Shown piece by piece: positions 34,654 to 45,897 of a stretch of 64,000 nucleotides of DNA. Below the pieces are notes generated by a model. The model saw only the letters and a list, made by a program, of their open reading frames with translations, was not told the DNA's origin and searched no databases. Position 1 is the first letter of the stretch. Each line of letters opens with the position of its first letter. This DNA comes from Flaveria trinervia (Eukaryota > Streptophyta > Magnoliopsida > Asterales > Asteraceae), in NCBI GenBank assembly GCA_025506515.1, contig CM046453.1, forward strand, positions 47,414,395 through 47,478,394, written 5' to 3'. The position numbers and the translations under genes were made by a program.

Positions 34654-37477
34654 TCAGTTAGTTTTAGAGACCCAAACCTTTTTGGTTTCGGGCCTGGTCT
34701 CATCAATAGATGGTAAACTAGCATGTTTATTTGTAACAACAGCCTGAGAGGAAGAAGATGGTGCAGAAGAGGAGTCCTTTGGCATAGACCTCCTTTTCTG
34801 TGGTTTCAACATAGGAGAATCTAGTTGGTTAACTCTACCCAACACATGTTGTACCATCATCACCAGCTGTGTCTGATTTTGTGATAAAGCTTTCAGCTCA
34901 TCAGACACATTGCTAGTGGAGTTAGATAAAGTCCTATGTTGTACCTTCTTCTTTTGAGCACCCTCAGCTGTCACCTGTTTAACTCCTTCCCTTTTGGATT
35001 GCTTTAAGGACTTAAGGGTTACAGGATTTGATGTTGCTGATACAAATGTGGTCTCAAACTCAGTTTTCATTTTTACCATTTTCTCATTAATTTCTTCCTT
35101 TTGTTTGAGTTTGGAACCTCTTTTGTACCAACAATCATCTGTAAGATGATTGAACAAACCACATACTTCACATGGTTTCTTCTTCATCTTAGGTTGATCA
35201 TCAACTAAGATGGTGAAGATTGTTCTTCAATGCTTTGGAAGCATTGGTTGCTTTCTTGACAGCATCTTTAGTAGTCTTCAAACTCTTTCTACTGCCAGTT
35301 TTCTTCTCTTCAGTACTGACAGCAGTTGAAGTTTGAACTTCAGGAGTTGAATCCTGCTCTCCAGTCCTTTCAGGACCTTCAGGATTGACTCCTGAGTTGA
35401 TCAACTTATTGATCATGTGAATGTCAGCATTTGGACCATCAACATCAGCTGATAGGTTCAAGGAGGACTTGATACTGACTGCTACTTCTGATTGTGCTGT
35501 ATCAGAAGGTAGATCACATGACTTGATGGATTGGTTATCACTCTCACCATCAGATTCTACCTCTGCTTCGGGGGTAAAATCTGTAGGTGGAGCAGTGTGA
35601 TTGTAACCAATTCCAAACTTCACATTTGAAGCAGATTGCTTACTAAGAAGCATTTCAAAACCTTTGCATGATTGTACCCATCTATCACACTCGACCTGGG
35701 TAACTGCAAGGGTTTCTTTGAGATCTTTGTACTTCTCTAAAAGTACATCTTCTCTAGCCTTATCATCAATTATTTTGCAATTCAGTTTATAAACTCATCA
35801 TTTTTATCTTTGAGCACAAACTCAAACTCAGCTTTGTTTTTGGAAATTACTTGTTCTAGCTCAATGTTCTTATTAATTAAAGCTACATTTGCTTCTCTAA
35901 TGGAAGCAAATGCTGCTATGCATTGTTCAGAACATAATTTGGCTTTTGCCTCAGAGGATACCTGTGATACCTGTGGTGTAGAGGCATTGGAAAATGAAGT
36001 ATCAGCAGACTCCAAAGCCATAAGAGCTAGATTCCAAAGGGACTGTCACCACCATGTTGACCAGCACCTGAGAACAGTTGATCATGACCAGACAAGTCAT
36101 CTCGTAAAATGCTCCAGTCAACAATTCCTGGGGTGAAGAAGTGTGTTGTGAGATGAAGGTTGTTGATGAGATAGGGAAGGCTGAGGTTCTGGTAATGCAT
36201 GAGGTTGTGGTGTCATAGGAACTTGAACTTGACTTGACTGTGGCATGTAATAACAAGGGTACTGATAAGGCATTGACCCTGAGGAACAAAATATGCCGGA
36301 GATTGTTGTTGAGGATGATGACTAGATGTGACAGGATGTTGCCCTCTGTTTTGTTGACTGTTGCCAGGAAAAGTCACAAAGGGTGCAGTAGAGTTTGATC
36401 CAGTTGATCTACACTCTCTTGCAAAGTGTCCAAGCCGTGGCATTTGTGACACCTCAACTTGCTCTTGTCAAAACCAACTTTGGTTTTGCCAGAGAGTCCT
36501 GGGAATTTTCTTCCAGTTCTTTTGTAGAACTTCTGAGATCTGATATTTATCAAGGCCATTTGGCTCAAAATATCCATCTCCTCTAAGTCATCATCAGCAA
36601 TCCCCTTGAGATCATCCATAATGAAACATAAATGTCATTATTACCTCCAGTAAACTGACCATCAACACTTACAAATGCAGAATTAGAAGTGCTCGAAGAG
36701 AAATAATATGCTCATCATACTGGCATTCAGATGCAGCATATTCTGACTCATGACCCACCAAGGCAGTGTTGCCTTGTATAAAGTCTTCAGTGAGCTTTCC
36801 AGATGAAGACAGCTTTCTCTTCTGTTCTATCTCTCTCTCAAAAGTGAGCAATTTCCCATGGAGTTGGGTGAGAGATAGTTTGTCCAAACTTGCACTGGAG
36901 CGTAGGACAATAGTATATGGTCCCATCTCTCAGGCAGTGATCTGAGAAATCTGTTATTCATCTGAATATTGGTGTATTCAAGTTTGACCATTTTTAGTTC
37001 AGAGATCAAACAAGAAAACCGTTCATATTGTTGAGTCAGTGTCTCACCCTTTCTATGAGAGAATGTCTCATATTGTTGGGCAAGAATTTCTCTATTATTT
37101 GCCAAGACCTCATCTGTTCCTCCAAATTGTTCTTTCAAAGCAATCCAGAGGTCATGGGTAGTTTCATGATGCATTAGCCCAGAAAGATTTCATTGGGCAA
37201 AGCCATGGCCAGAATTCCATGGGCTTTTGCATCAATCTCAAGCAACTTTTTATCCTCATCTGAGTATTGCTCCCTCCTCTTCGGAACCATTTGATTGGTT
37301 TCCGGGTTATTCACCATAGGCTTGTGTGGACCATGTACCACAGATGTCCAACACCCTGCGCTGTTAACAGACAGGTGATGGAGCATACGTCTTTGCCATA
37401 TGTTTACTCATTCCTACCAGCATAGGAGGCTTGGTTGAGGAACCAGTATTGTGAGGATCATTGGAGGGAGTGGTCAT
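34654..37477 (-). pseudogene. gag: Copia-B gag with two zinc knuckles
   Basis: The start is at 37477, the same initiator as Copia-A. The copia gag domain follows (DLWIALKEQFGG, LAQQYETFSHRKGE, FLRSLPERWDHILLSY). The first knuckle, near 36410-36451, begins CHKCHGL and then shifts frame, one G short of the GGG seen in Copia-A. A coiled-coil-like stretch (VALINKNIELEQVISKNK) lies near 35900. An acidic Ser-rich region follows (35653-35201). The second knuckle, CEVCGLFNHLTDDC, is intact at 35131-35172, and a Lys/Ser-rich tail ends at 34654. The last 534 bases form an open frame. Packaging of element RNA is the expected role. Confidence 0.85.
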
Positions 37478-37697
37478 TTTCAGTTCAAAAAACAGTTAGT
37501 TCAAGTTAAAAAGAAGTTTTAGACAAACCACAACAATCTCAATGAGAACAAGAAAAGATCTCAGGATGAATGAGCAGAAATACAGAAAAATTCAATCTCT
37601 ATAACCGTTTCTTGCAAAAACAAAAGCTAATTCAATCAAACTTGGATCTTGAATAGCAGTTTCAATGATCAATTATTAGATCGATCAATGATTAACC

Positions 37698-37709
37698 GCT
37701 CTGATACCA
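37698..37709 (-). promoter_or_regulatory. Copia-B primer binding site
   Basis: The minus strand TGGTATCAGAGC (then GG) begins two bases after the 5' LTR end. It is the tRNA-iMet type. Confidence 0.9.
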
Positions 37710-37711
37710 TT

Positions 37712-38601
37712 TGACAGGATCAGTGATCACAGGTTTGATGTAACAGAATATAACGCAGCGGAATACAAACACGAATTAGACAAATTGTAGCAAGCTAACA
37801 ATATATGTGAGCATAAGATCGCATACAGTTATAGGGAGAGTATGTATTTCTGATTTCTGGGAATGTTTATAGATGAAGAATGTTTCTAATCGAATCAATC
37901 ATTCATTCCATTCAATTCATCATATCATTCACATTACAATAGGTTGTCACTCCTTATATAGAGTGCAACAGTCACTGCTGTTATCACGGAAAGTGACAAC
38001 TGGCAGATCCAATACAGAAATAACTAATTCTTAACAAACTACTGAAATGTTCACAACTACTGAGAACATATCAGCAAGTTAAGTACAAAATATAAAACTA
38101 CTGAAACTACAACGACTGAAGAACAAGCTCTTCAGTCGTTTTACAAAACTACTGAAACAAAGAAAAAAAACTACTGATATCACAACTACTGAAGAAGTAC
38201 TCTTCAGCAGTTGTGACAAACTACTGAGGCTTCAGTACTTGATCTTCAGACTTTGACCTTCAGGCGTTTCATCAGCTGATGACTTCAGTAGATATCATCA
38301 GCTGATGTCTTCAGTCTTTGTCTTCAGACTTTGTACATCAGTTGTTGATCTTCAGCACTTGTGAACTTCTTCAGCTGTTGTACTTCAGTACTTTGGTCTT
38401 TCAGCTTCAGCACTTGTGTTCTTCAGCTGTGTACTTCAGCACTTTGGTTCTTCAGCTGTTAAGGTCTTCAGCACTTGATCTTCAGCTATTGAAGTCTTCA
38501 GCACTTGTCAAACTACTGATAAGGCTTTCAGCAGTTGTTGTGATACCGTGTGGGACTTAGAGGTTTTCTGATCTTGGCTCATTGGTTCTTTTGGTCCAAC
38601 A
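37712..38601 (-). repeat. Copia-B 5' LTR (890 bp)
   Basis: The plus strand starts TGACAGGATC and ends GGTCCAACA. A TATATAAGGA core promoter candidate lies near 37953-37962. The perfect hairpin is at 38111-38140. The U3 half matches Copia-A; the part from about 37730 to 38085 does not. Confidence 0.92.
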
Positions 38602-40145
38602 ACTCGATCCCCGTAAACCGTTACCAAACTCCCTTTATGCGTTGTCAACTGAATCATTTTCTTACGACACACAATGTTTGCCTCGGACTCTGCCAACCAA
38701 TCCATCCCAAGAACCAAATCAAAACCGCCCAAGGTCATCACGAACGGTCTAACCTGAAACTTATGACCTTCTAATTCCACCTCACAGTTCTCTATCATCT
38801 CAGAAATCCTGGTAGACTTACCTATGGCAGTTTCTACATCAAAGGGCGCATCAACACGTCTACTACTAATAGGCAGCTTAGCACAGAAAGTAGCAGAAAT
38901 AAAACTCTTACTGGCACCCGAGTCAAATAACACAGAAGCTAAAGTTTGGTTCACTAGAAACGTACCAGACACAACATCAGAGTCCGTCCTAGCTTCCTCC
39001 TGTGTCATAGTGAATGCCCTGGCCCTCGCCCTCGGTCCTTCACTTCCCGTCTTCTTCACCCCAGAACCCTCAGCCCTCGACTTCTTACAGTCTCTGCTCA
39101 TATGACCACTTTCTCCACAGTTGAAAGATTTGCCTGCCAGGCAATCCTTTGCCATATGCCCTGTCTTTCCACACTTGAAGCACACGTTCAAACCCAGCCT
39201 ACATTCTCCCGCATGCCCCTTCCCACACTTGCCACACCTCCTCGATCCCGCTCCTGATGTGGCCACGCGGCGGTCATCCACCCGTGCCTTTTTTATTAAC
39301 CGTCGAGGCATCACCCCGACCAAACCTCCTCCCACTCCAGTTCCGATCACACCACCCTTCTTACTCGCTTCAGTCACCACCACCTCCCGCTCGTCATACA
39401 GTCTCCCTGCCAAATCAACCGCCGACCTAAACATGCTTGGTCGGGTGGCGATCATATGCCTGCGGACATCCCTCGGTAAGCCCTGAATGTACCTCTTGAT
39501 CTTCCAGATAGAGGCGTCACCTGATCTGGCACCAATCATGCCATCTCATTGAACTTTGTTGTGTACTGCTAGTGTGTCATGGTTCCAGCCTCCAGCTGCA
39601 GAAACTCCCTCTCCAACTTATCCATTTCGCTATGAGGACAGAACTCCTCAATCACCATCTTCTTCAACTCGAGCCATTCATTCTCCCGATTGCCCGATTA
39701 CCCGATTACCCTCTGCTTGGACAATGTTGTCCCACCAGCATAGTGCCGAGTCCACAAATGAATGAGTGGCGAACTTCACCTTCTGATCTTCCCGACACTC
39801 GCTGATGTCAAGAACGGCCTCCATCTCTCTCACCCATCGGTGAGCAGTGGCAGCATTGCCATTACCGTCGAAAGTAGGGGGCTTACATGTCATAAACACC
39901 CCATAGTTACAGCCTCGTGCTATCTCTGGCACAGGCTCTTCTTCTTCCTCCTCTTATTCGTCATCCGTGAGAACCTTTTCCACCTCTGGTTGTTCTCGTC
40001 CTCCCAAGGACCTGTTTCTCTCCTTTTTTTCCCCTTCTCTTACTGCCTTAATCACTTCGGTCACCACAAACGGTAGAATCGTCTGCATCACCTGATGAAC
40101 CTCTTCCACCACAGCCTCCTTTACTGAAGCTCTCAGATTGGCGCT
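38602..40145 (-). pseudogene. gag: Gypsy-G gag and protease
   Basis: On the minus strand the gag begins within the truncated end (about 40140), with TILPFVVTEVIKAVREGEKK, an acidic stretch holding a stop, then PPTFDGNGNAATAHRWV and VKFATHSFVDSALCWW (retrotransposon gag domain, 39932-39680). After frame changes near 39680 and 39540 a long open frame runs from 39539. It has IQGLPRDVRRHM, three zinc knuckles at about 39087-39236 (the second, CFKCGKTGHMAKDC, is complete; the third lacks its first Cys) and protease with VLFDSGASKSFIS near 38890-38930 and LVLGMDWLAES. The frame is cut at 38602 by the Copia-B LTR. The front of gag is lost. Confidence 0.88.
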
Positions 40146-40190
40146 CTGTTTCTCTCCTTTCTTTCCCCTTCTCTTACTGCCTTATCACTT
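40012..40190. repeat. Filler duplication at the Gypsy-G/Copia-D breakpoint
   Basis: A 46-base stretch at 40012-40057 (start CTGTTTCTCTCC, end ATCACTT) is repeated at 40146-40190 with one substitution and one indel. The second copy ends exactly where the sequence changes from gypsy gag to Copia-D pol, as templated fillers do at repaired breaks. Confidence 0.85.
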
Positions 40191-41300
40191 AAGCCAGGAG
40201 ATAGAGTCTTTCTCTGTTTTCTTTGATAAAAAGCATTTTACCTCAGGATCGGTTGTGGAGGCCATTGATAGGTCTAAGACATACAAATCGTTATATCTTG
40301 AAGTTGAAATTAAAACTTGGTCCTCTGGGATGACATAATTCTTCTTCAGAACATAGCACTTCTTATTGTCAAATACAACTTTGAATTCTTTGTCACATAT
40401 CTGGGAGACAGAAAGTAAATTATTTTGAAGCTGTTGAACATAGTTTAGCGTATCAAATTTCACTTTCTGGTTTCCCACTTCCCCTTGTGCACTGATATAA
40501 CCTACTTTATTTCCAGCAAATGAAATGTGTCCCCTTTTAATCTGTTTTACATTTGACATGAGAGACAGGTTTCTAGTCATGTGCCTTGATGCCCTGCTAT
40601 CAATAATCCAGGTATTTGTAGTAGCACTATAGTGGACACCTTGCACATTCAAGGAAATTATTAGTTTAGGTTAGGTACCCAAGCTGGCTTGGGTGACCTG
40701 GAGGAATCACACATCATAAATTCTACTCACTGTCCATTAGAGGGTGAAGGCAGATCATTCTTCTTATTGTTCTCATTATCAAACACTGGACTTGATTTTT
40801 CTTTCCATAAGCCAGTTTTGTGTAAGGCCTGTTTGTGATAAACAGACGACTGGCTTATGGTTTGAACTTTATGTTCACTAATTCTATTTGGTGGAGTGAT
40901 AGAACTCCTTTTAGAAGAACTTGGTTTAGGATCATGAAGTACAATTTTCTTTCTTGGTGTGTGATAATAGGAACAGTTAGAAGCAATGTGTCCATACTTT
41001 CCATAATTGTAGCATGATCTACTTTTGACATGTTAGTGGAACTTTTTTGTGGTGAAGTGTATGACACAGGTGTGACATTAGTCTATTTGGTTTTTGACAC
41101 TTCTTGTTAAGATGTTTTAGTTTCTTTAACAAAATTCATTGTTTGAATAATTTTAACATCTTTACCCTTTTGTTTATTTGGACTAAGACATTGTGCCCAT
41201 GATTGGTTAACTTGTTTGGCCTTTTGGATTCAGAATTAGTCATGTTTGAACCTGACTTTACCTTAATATCTTCAAATTGTTCATCTAAATTAACGATAGG
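40191..41300 (-). pseudogene. pol: Copia-D gag tail, protease and pre-integrase remnant
   Basis: It continues the Copia-D polyprotein beyond the Copia-C insertion. It has a knuckle-like YNYGKYGHIASNC near 40980-41020 (first Cys degraded), a Ser/Lys-rich stretch, and protease WIIDSRASRHMT near 40575-40605, where the catalytic DSG reads DSR. The pre-integrase part follows with VQQLQNNLLSVSQICDKEFKVVFD, ending KDSISWL at 40191. The sequence stops just before the expected zinc-binding histidines; the rest of pol is gone. The largest open frame is 40652-40185. This part is inactive as read. Confidence 0.8.
41296..41300. repeat. Copia-C target site duplication, left copy (ATAGG)
   Basis: ATAGG precedes the LTR at 41301 and equals 55804-55808. 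Confidence 0.92.
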
Positions 41301-41601
41301 TGTTAAGTGCTCTAAGAAAGATTAACATGTTTTCTTTATTTGTCTTTTAATATTTTGTAATAGTATAGGGACTATTTGTGTAATTTGTTAGTTCCTTTAC
41401 TTTTTGTTTTCAATATAAATAGCTTAGACTTGCAGGTAGATAGAGAGAGATTCGAACCTGCTTCATACTTGTAATTGTCTTAGCTTGATATTAATGAAAA
41501 CTTGAATTTTGTTGTTATCTTGTTTTGATTTGATTACTTTGTGTGAATTTCATTGAATTGTGTTAACAAATTATCACAGATTGATTCATTTGATCCTATC
41601 A
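41301..41601 (+). repeat. Copia-C 5' LTR (301 bp)
   Basis: It starts TGTTAAGTGC and ends CCTATCA. A TATAAAT core promoter candidate lies at 41414-41420. The LTR is short and lacks the word array, which sits in the leader instead. Confidence 0.96.
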
Positions 41602-41603
41602 AA

Positions 41604-41615
41604 TGGTATCAGAGC
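41604..41615 (+). promoter_or_regulatory. Copia-C primer binding site
   Basis: TGGTATCAGAGC begins two bases after the LTR. It is the tRNA-iMet type. Confidence 0.93.
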
Positions 41616-42444
41616 TGTTGGTAAGCTGTTAGTGATTGATTTTTTTGAAGTTTATCGAACTTGAAAACCTCAAAAATCTCACTGAATCTGTGATTGAGAT
41701 CCAATTCAATTGAAAATCTGTGAATTTCAGTTGTGTTTCATCATCAGAAACATGATTTGAAGCACAATTAGCAGTTCAATTCATCAAATTCAAGTAAATT
41801 TGTTGAATTTGTTGTTCGAAAAAGAGTTGAAGTTTTTGGACTGAAATTTCAAAAAATTGAGTGATTTGTTGTTGAAATTGAAGAAATTGATATTAGAAGA
41901 ATGTTTATCGGCATATTAATTGGAAAGTTTCAATTGATTTCATCAACATTTGAAGAATTTAGAAGATTTGAGTATGTTATTTTCATATGAACATGATGAA
42001 TGTGACGCATTAGGGTTGAAGTTTGCTGAAAAATTGTCCAAGTGTTAGGCGTTTGACTACTGTTTAGTCGCACCAACACTGTGTAGACGTTTTCAGTTCA
42101 GACGTTTGACCACTATTCGAGAGTCCAGACGTCATTGTTGAGAATCATTTGAACTGTTTAGACGTTTGAAAACTGTGTAGGCGCATCAACACTATGTAGA
42201 CGCATTACTATTGTTCAGACGTTTTACAACTGTTCAAACGTATCAATTTCAGGCGTTTTGGAAAAACTTTTCTAAGGCATTCCCTTAGACAATTCTCAAC
42301 TTAAACGCATCAACTGTTGAGGCGTTTGAATACTGTTCAGACATTTCAACTCGATACTTATAATTTTTTTTAAAAGAAAATTCTTTGAAAACTTTTTCAA
42401 TTTTTTAAAAAATTCAATATCTAAAATAACAAAAATATAAAAAA
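41616..42444 (+). repeat. Copia-C leader with word array
   Basis: This is an untranslated leader. From about 42030 to 42350 the words AGACGTTT and CGCATCAAC (with TGTTCAGACG or TGTTTAGTCGC variants) repeat about a dozen times. The same words recur in the pre-aORF spacer near 50.8-51.2 kb. Confidence 0.8.
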
Positions 42445-45400
42445 ATGGTGAAATCAGAAGATTCTGAAAACAGAGTTCCAAAACTTAAAAATATAGCTGA
42501 TTTCAAAAATTGGTCTCTTAGGCTAAAACAATATTTTAATTCCATTGACACTGATCTTTGGAAATTTATAGAAAAAGGACCATACATTCCTATAATAACT
42601 GATGGACCTGATAGAGGGTTTGTGTACACTAAAGATTCTCCAGAACCTTATCCAGAAGATGATCTTCAAGGAGAAGATCTGAAAAGAGTTAAGAATGATA
42701 TTAAAGCCTATTCATTGATGTGTAAAGGACTACCTTTGGAAGTTCATACAAGGCTTGATGCATATCAAACTGGATATACACTATATAAAGAATTGAAGAT
42801 CATTTGTGAAGGAGGTAAGGAGATTGAAAATCTAAAGAAACAAAAGCTGAAAAGACAATTAGAATTGTTTCAACATTTGTCTGGAGAGACAATAAATCAA
42901 ATGATGAACAGATTTGTTCAACTCATAACTGTGATGTCAACAGCTGGTATCAAACCTGACCTTGAAGATTTAAATCTCAGACTACTCAATGCTTTACCAT
43001 CATCATGGAAACAAACTATAACCCTACTAAAGCATACTGAGAAGTTTCCAATGGATCTAGATCTTCTTATTGCAAAAATATAATCAGTGGAGATTGAGGA
43101 AAGCTGAAGAAACAATGATAGAGCAGCATCAATGTCTCAATATCAGTTTGTTGCTCCTCCTGCAACCACTATAGAGAATGGATTCATGGCAAAGAGTGAG
43201 AAAAGTTCTGAAGAAGAGGGAGATCTATTTGTTGGAGCAGGATTTTTCACTGACTCAGCATTTAACAGTGCACCTGCTTATACAACTCAGTCTCATTCTC
43301 AATCTCCTCCTAAACCACAGTCCCAATCATCAAATATTCAAACATAGACTTCTTCATCATCTAACTCTGCTAAATCTAGCAAAGTTAAAGATGTGATTAA
43401 TATCCTATTAGAGGATGAAGAGTCCAAAACTGCATTCACTGTGTTATGGCCGGTTTTCGAGCATATCAAGGTAGCCATTTAACTCAACTAGATTTTGTTT
43501 TGCAGGATTTATTTGAGATGGATCCTGAAGATGTTGAAGAGATGAACCTGAACTGGCAGATGGTGATGATTGCCTACAGGACGCAAAAAACATCTTATGT
43601 CAACAAAAATACAAGCCAAGTGCAAACAAGACTGTTGGATTTGACAAGTCAAAAGCTAGATGTTTTAATTGCAACAGTTTGGACACTTCTCAAGAGAATG
43701 CAAAGCTCCAAGGAATAATGGAGAAAGTGCTCAATCAAGCTCAAGCAACGAAGATTTCAACAAGCTCAGAAGACTTTTCAAAAGGCTTATCAAAGTCTTC
43801 CAATGCCAGAGCTTAAAGATGAAACCAAATCATCTGATGAAACAAAGAAAGCACTAGTAGTCAGCATAAAAGATGGATATGATTGGAGTGCATATGCAGA
43901 TCAATTACAAATGAATTAACATCAAGTTTATCTCTTATTGCATAAATTCAAGGAGAAGATTTGTCAGAAAACAATGACCCAAAAGTGGAAAGTGATGAAG
44001 AGGAAGATGACTATGATTGGAGCGACAAGATTGATCCTAAGGAGGATACAGAGGAAGTAGCTCTAATGGCACAGTCTGATCAACCAAAGGTTGACTCTTC
44101 AACTTCAAAGACTAAAACCACAGTTCCAAAATTTCCTGAAATCCCATCAGAAGTGAGAGAAAAACTTTGCACCAAATCATGCTATGTTGAACACTACAGG
44201 AACTATTCATTTAAAATATGTGAAAAGCTAAAACAAGAAGAATCAATGCATAACAAATTGAAAGCTGATCATAAAACAACAGACCAAAAGATTATCTCTC
44301 TTCAAACATCATGGAACAAAACAATAAAAGATTTATAAATTGTTACAAAACAACTAGAAGAGATGACCAAGAATCTTGATCAAGAGAAAATAGCACATGC
44401 TGCTACTCAAGTTGATCTGTCAAAAGTAAAGAGCTAAAAATGATAGTAGAAAAACTAATTAGTAAAAGAAAAGATAAACAAAAAGCAGGGTTAGGTTTCA
44501 CTCATGAACCTATGCCTGAATCTATCACAAACATACTACCAGAGAACTTCAATACTCATGATCATTCACCTGAAAATAAAGCAAAACATAAAGCCTTCCA
44601 GATCAAAAACAAGAATGCAGAAGAAGAAAAAGAAAATGTTCAAGTGTTTGTTGAAAAAGATCAAGAAAAAATAAAAAATGGTCATCCAATCAAGATAAAA
44701 TCATATGAACCAAAAGAAAATATTTCTTCTCATCAAATTCATGATGTAATAGAAGAAGTGAAAGTTCAAAACAAGAATAAACAATAGGTAGGAACATCAG
44801 AAGATTCAAACACCATCAATCTGAAACAATTCCAATCAGAAAAGAATCTTCTTCTGATGATGTTCAATCTGAAAATAAACCAAGTTCTTCTAAATCAAAT
44901 AATCAAAGAAGAAGAGAGAAATCTGCAAAAGCAACATCTGAACAAAACAAAAGTTCAGAAAATTTGATTAAAGCAACAAATCGAACATCAAAACTTAAAC
45001 AAATTAAATTTGCGTCAGCAGGTATGTTAAATATGAATTCTCTTCCAAATAATAAAGCAAATATTATGAACAAATCACACTCTGATCTAAAGTCAAGTTC
45101 AGATTCAAAGACTTCCGCTGTAGCAAAAAGATTTGTTCCTAATACATTCAAGAAGGAAGTTCATGTTAAACAAATGAACAATAATCTAACACAAAATCAA
45201 ACTGTGAAAAATGAAAGACAACAGTTTAACTATTTGACACCAAAATCAAACATTATGTCAATGTCAAAAGTTAACAAAAAGTTGTTTTTAACTCCACAAA
45301 AGTACTATGAAATTTGTAATATGAAAAATCATAATACTGCTGAGTGCTACTTCAACAAGTACTGTCACATATGTGACATGAGAAATCATTCGACAGCAGA

Positions 45401-45887
45401 TTGTTATTATAACAAATATTGTACTTATTGTGATGAAAACACTCACAACACTACAAATTGTTACTTTAAAAATAGTTCTCTCACTAGAAACTTTGCAAAA
45501 TCACACATGAGCAAAGGATTTGTTAATCAACAATATTTGAGAAATCAAACTAATGGATTTCAAAGAATTATTAATCAACCTAATGTAGGTTTGAGATCTT
45601 TTCCTAAGAACAATTATGTGAGCTCAAATCATAACATGCAAGAACACTTCATACCAAGATCTGTAAGGATGACTAATAAAAATATTAGTCATCAATACAT
45701 TTCAAAAGATGATCAATCAAATGGTATGAATGTTCACAAAAATAAATCAAACAATTTTCAAAATAAAATTGGTAAATTCATCAAAAATAAACCTGATTTG
45801 AATAATCTCCATTATAAACAATTTACAATTGTTGATAAATTTGGAAAGCCCAAGACCATCTCGGCTTGGGTAGATATTTCAACTTAA
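42445..45887 (+). pseudogene. gag: Copia-C gag with four zinc-knuckle-like units
   Basis: The start is at 42445 (MVKSEDSENRVPKLK), the first ATG of a 212-codon open frame. The copia gag domain follows (NWSLRLKQYFNS, LWKFIEKGPYIP, LKRQLELFQHLSGE, LLNALPSSWKQT). After a stop at 43081-43083 come a knuckle at about 43655-43700 (CFNC, then one base short before GHFSREC), an acidic stretch (DEEEDDYDW), coiled-coil-like stretches (44160-44400) and Lys/Glu-rich parts. A final frame (44964-45887) has three tandem CX2CX4HX4C-like units of about 19 residues: YEICNMKNHNTAEC (first Cys lost), CHICDMRNHSTADC and CTYCDENTHNTTNC, at about 45306-45465. Stops and shifts break it. Confidence 0.85.
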
Positions 45888-45897
45888 CTTTCTTGTA

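Larger units (their letters stand above)
26222..38601 (-). mobile_element. Copia-B, near-complete Ty1/copia element, sister of Copia-A
   Basis: It is about 12.4 kb, with the same gene order as Copia-A and close similarity in gag, pol, spacer and aORF. The 5' LTR (890 bp) is complete. The 3' LTR lacks about the last 17 bases (the TGACAGGATCAGTGATC end), and no target duplication is visible, so a small deletion removed the junction and some gypsy sequence between protease and RT. LTR differences are mostly single-base indels with few substitutions, suggesting it is younger than Copia-A. Confidence 0.9.
9128..40190 (-). mobile_element. Gypsy-G, Ty3/gypsy chromovirus-type element carrying Copia-A and Copia-B
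   Basis: Minus-strand order: gag and protease (40145-38602), [Copia-B], RT and RNase H (26221-25174), [Copia-A], RNase H end and integrase (12733-11147), polypurine tract, 3' LTR (11082-9128). RT before integrase is the gypsy order. The LTR starts TGTAACACCC on the minus strand, a common start for plant gypsy elements. The pol C-terminus has a chromodomain-like end (VRVQWKHKKGSE), as in Tekay/Del-type chromoviruses. The 5' LTR and the front of gag are missing: at 40190 the sequence switches to Copia-D. Confidence 0.85.
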
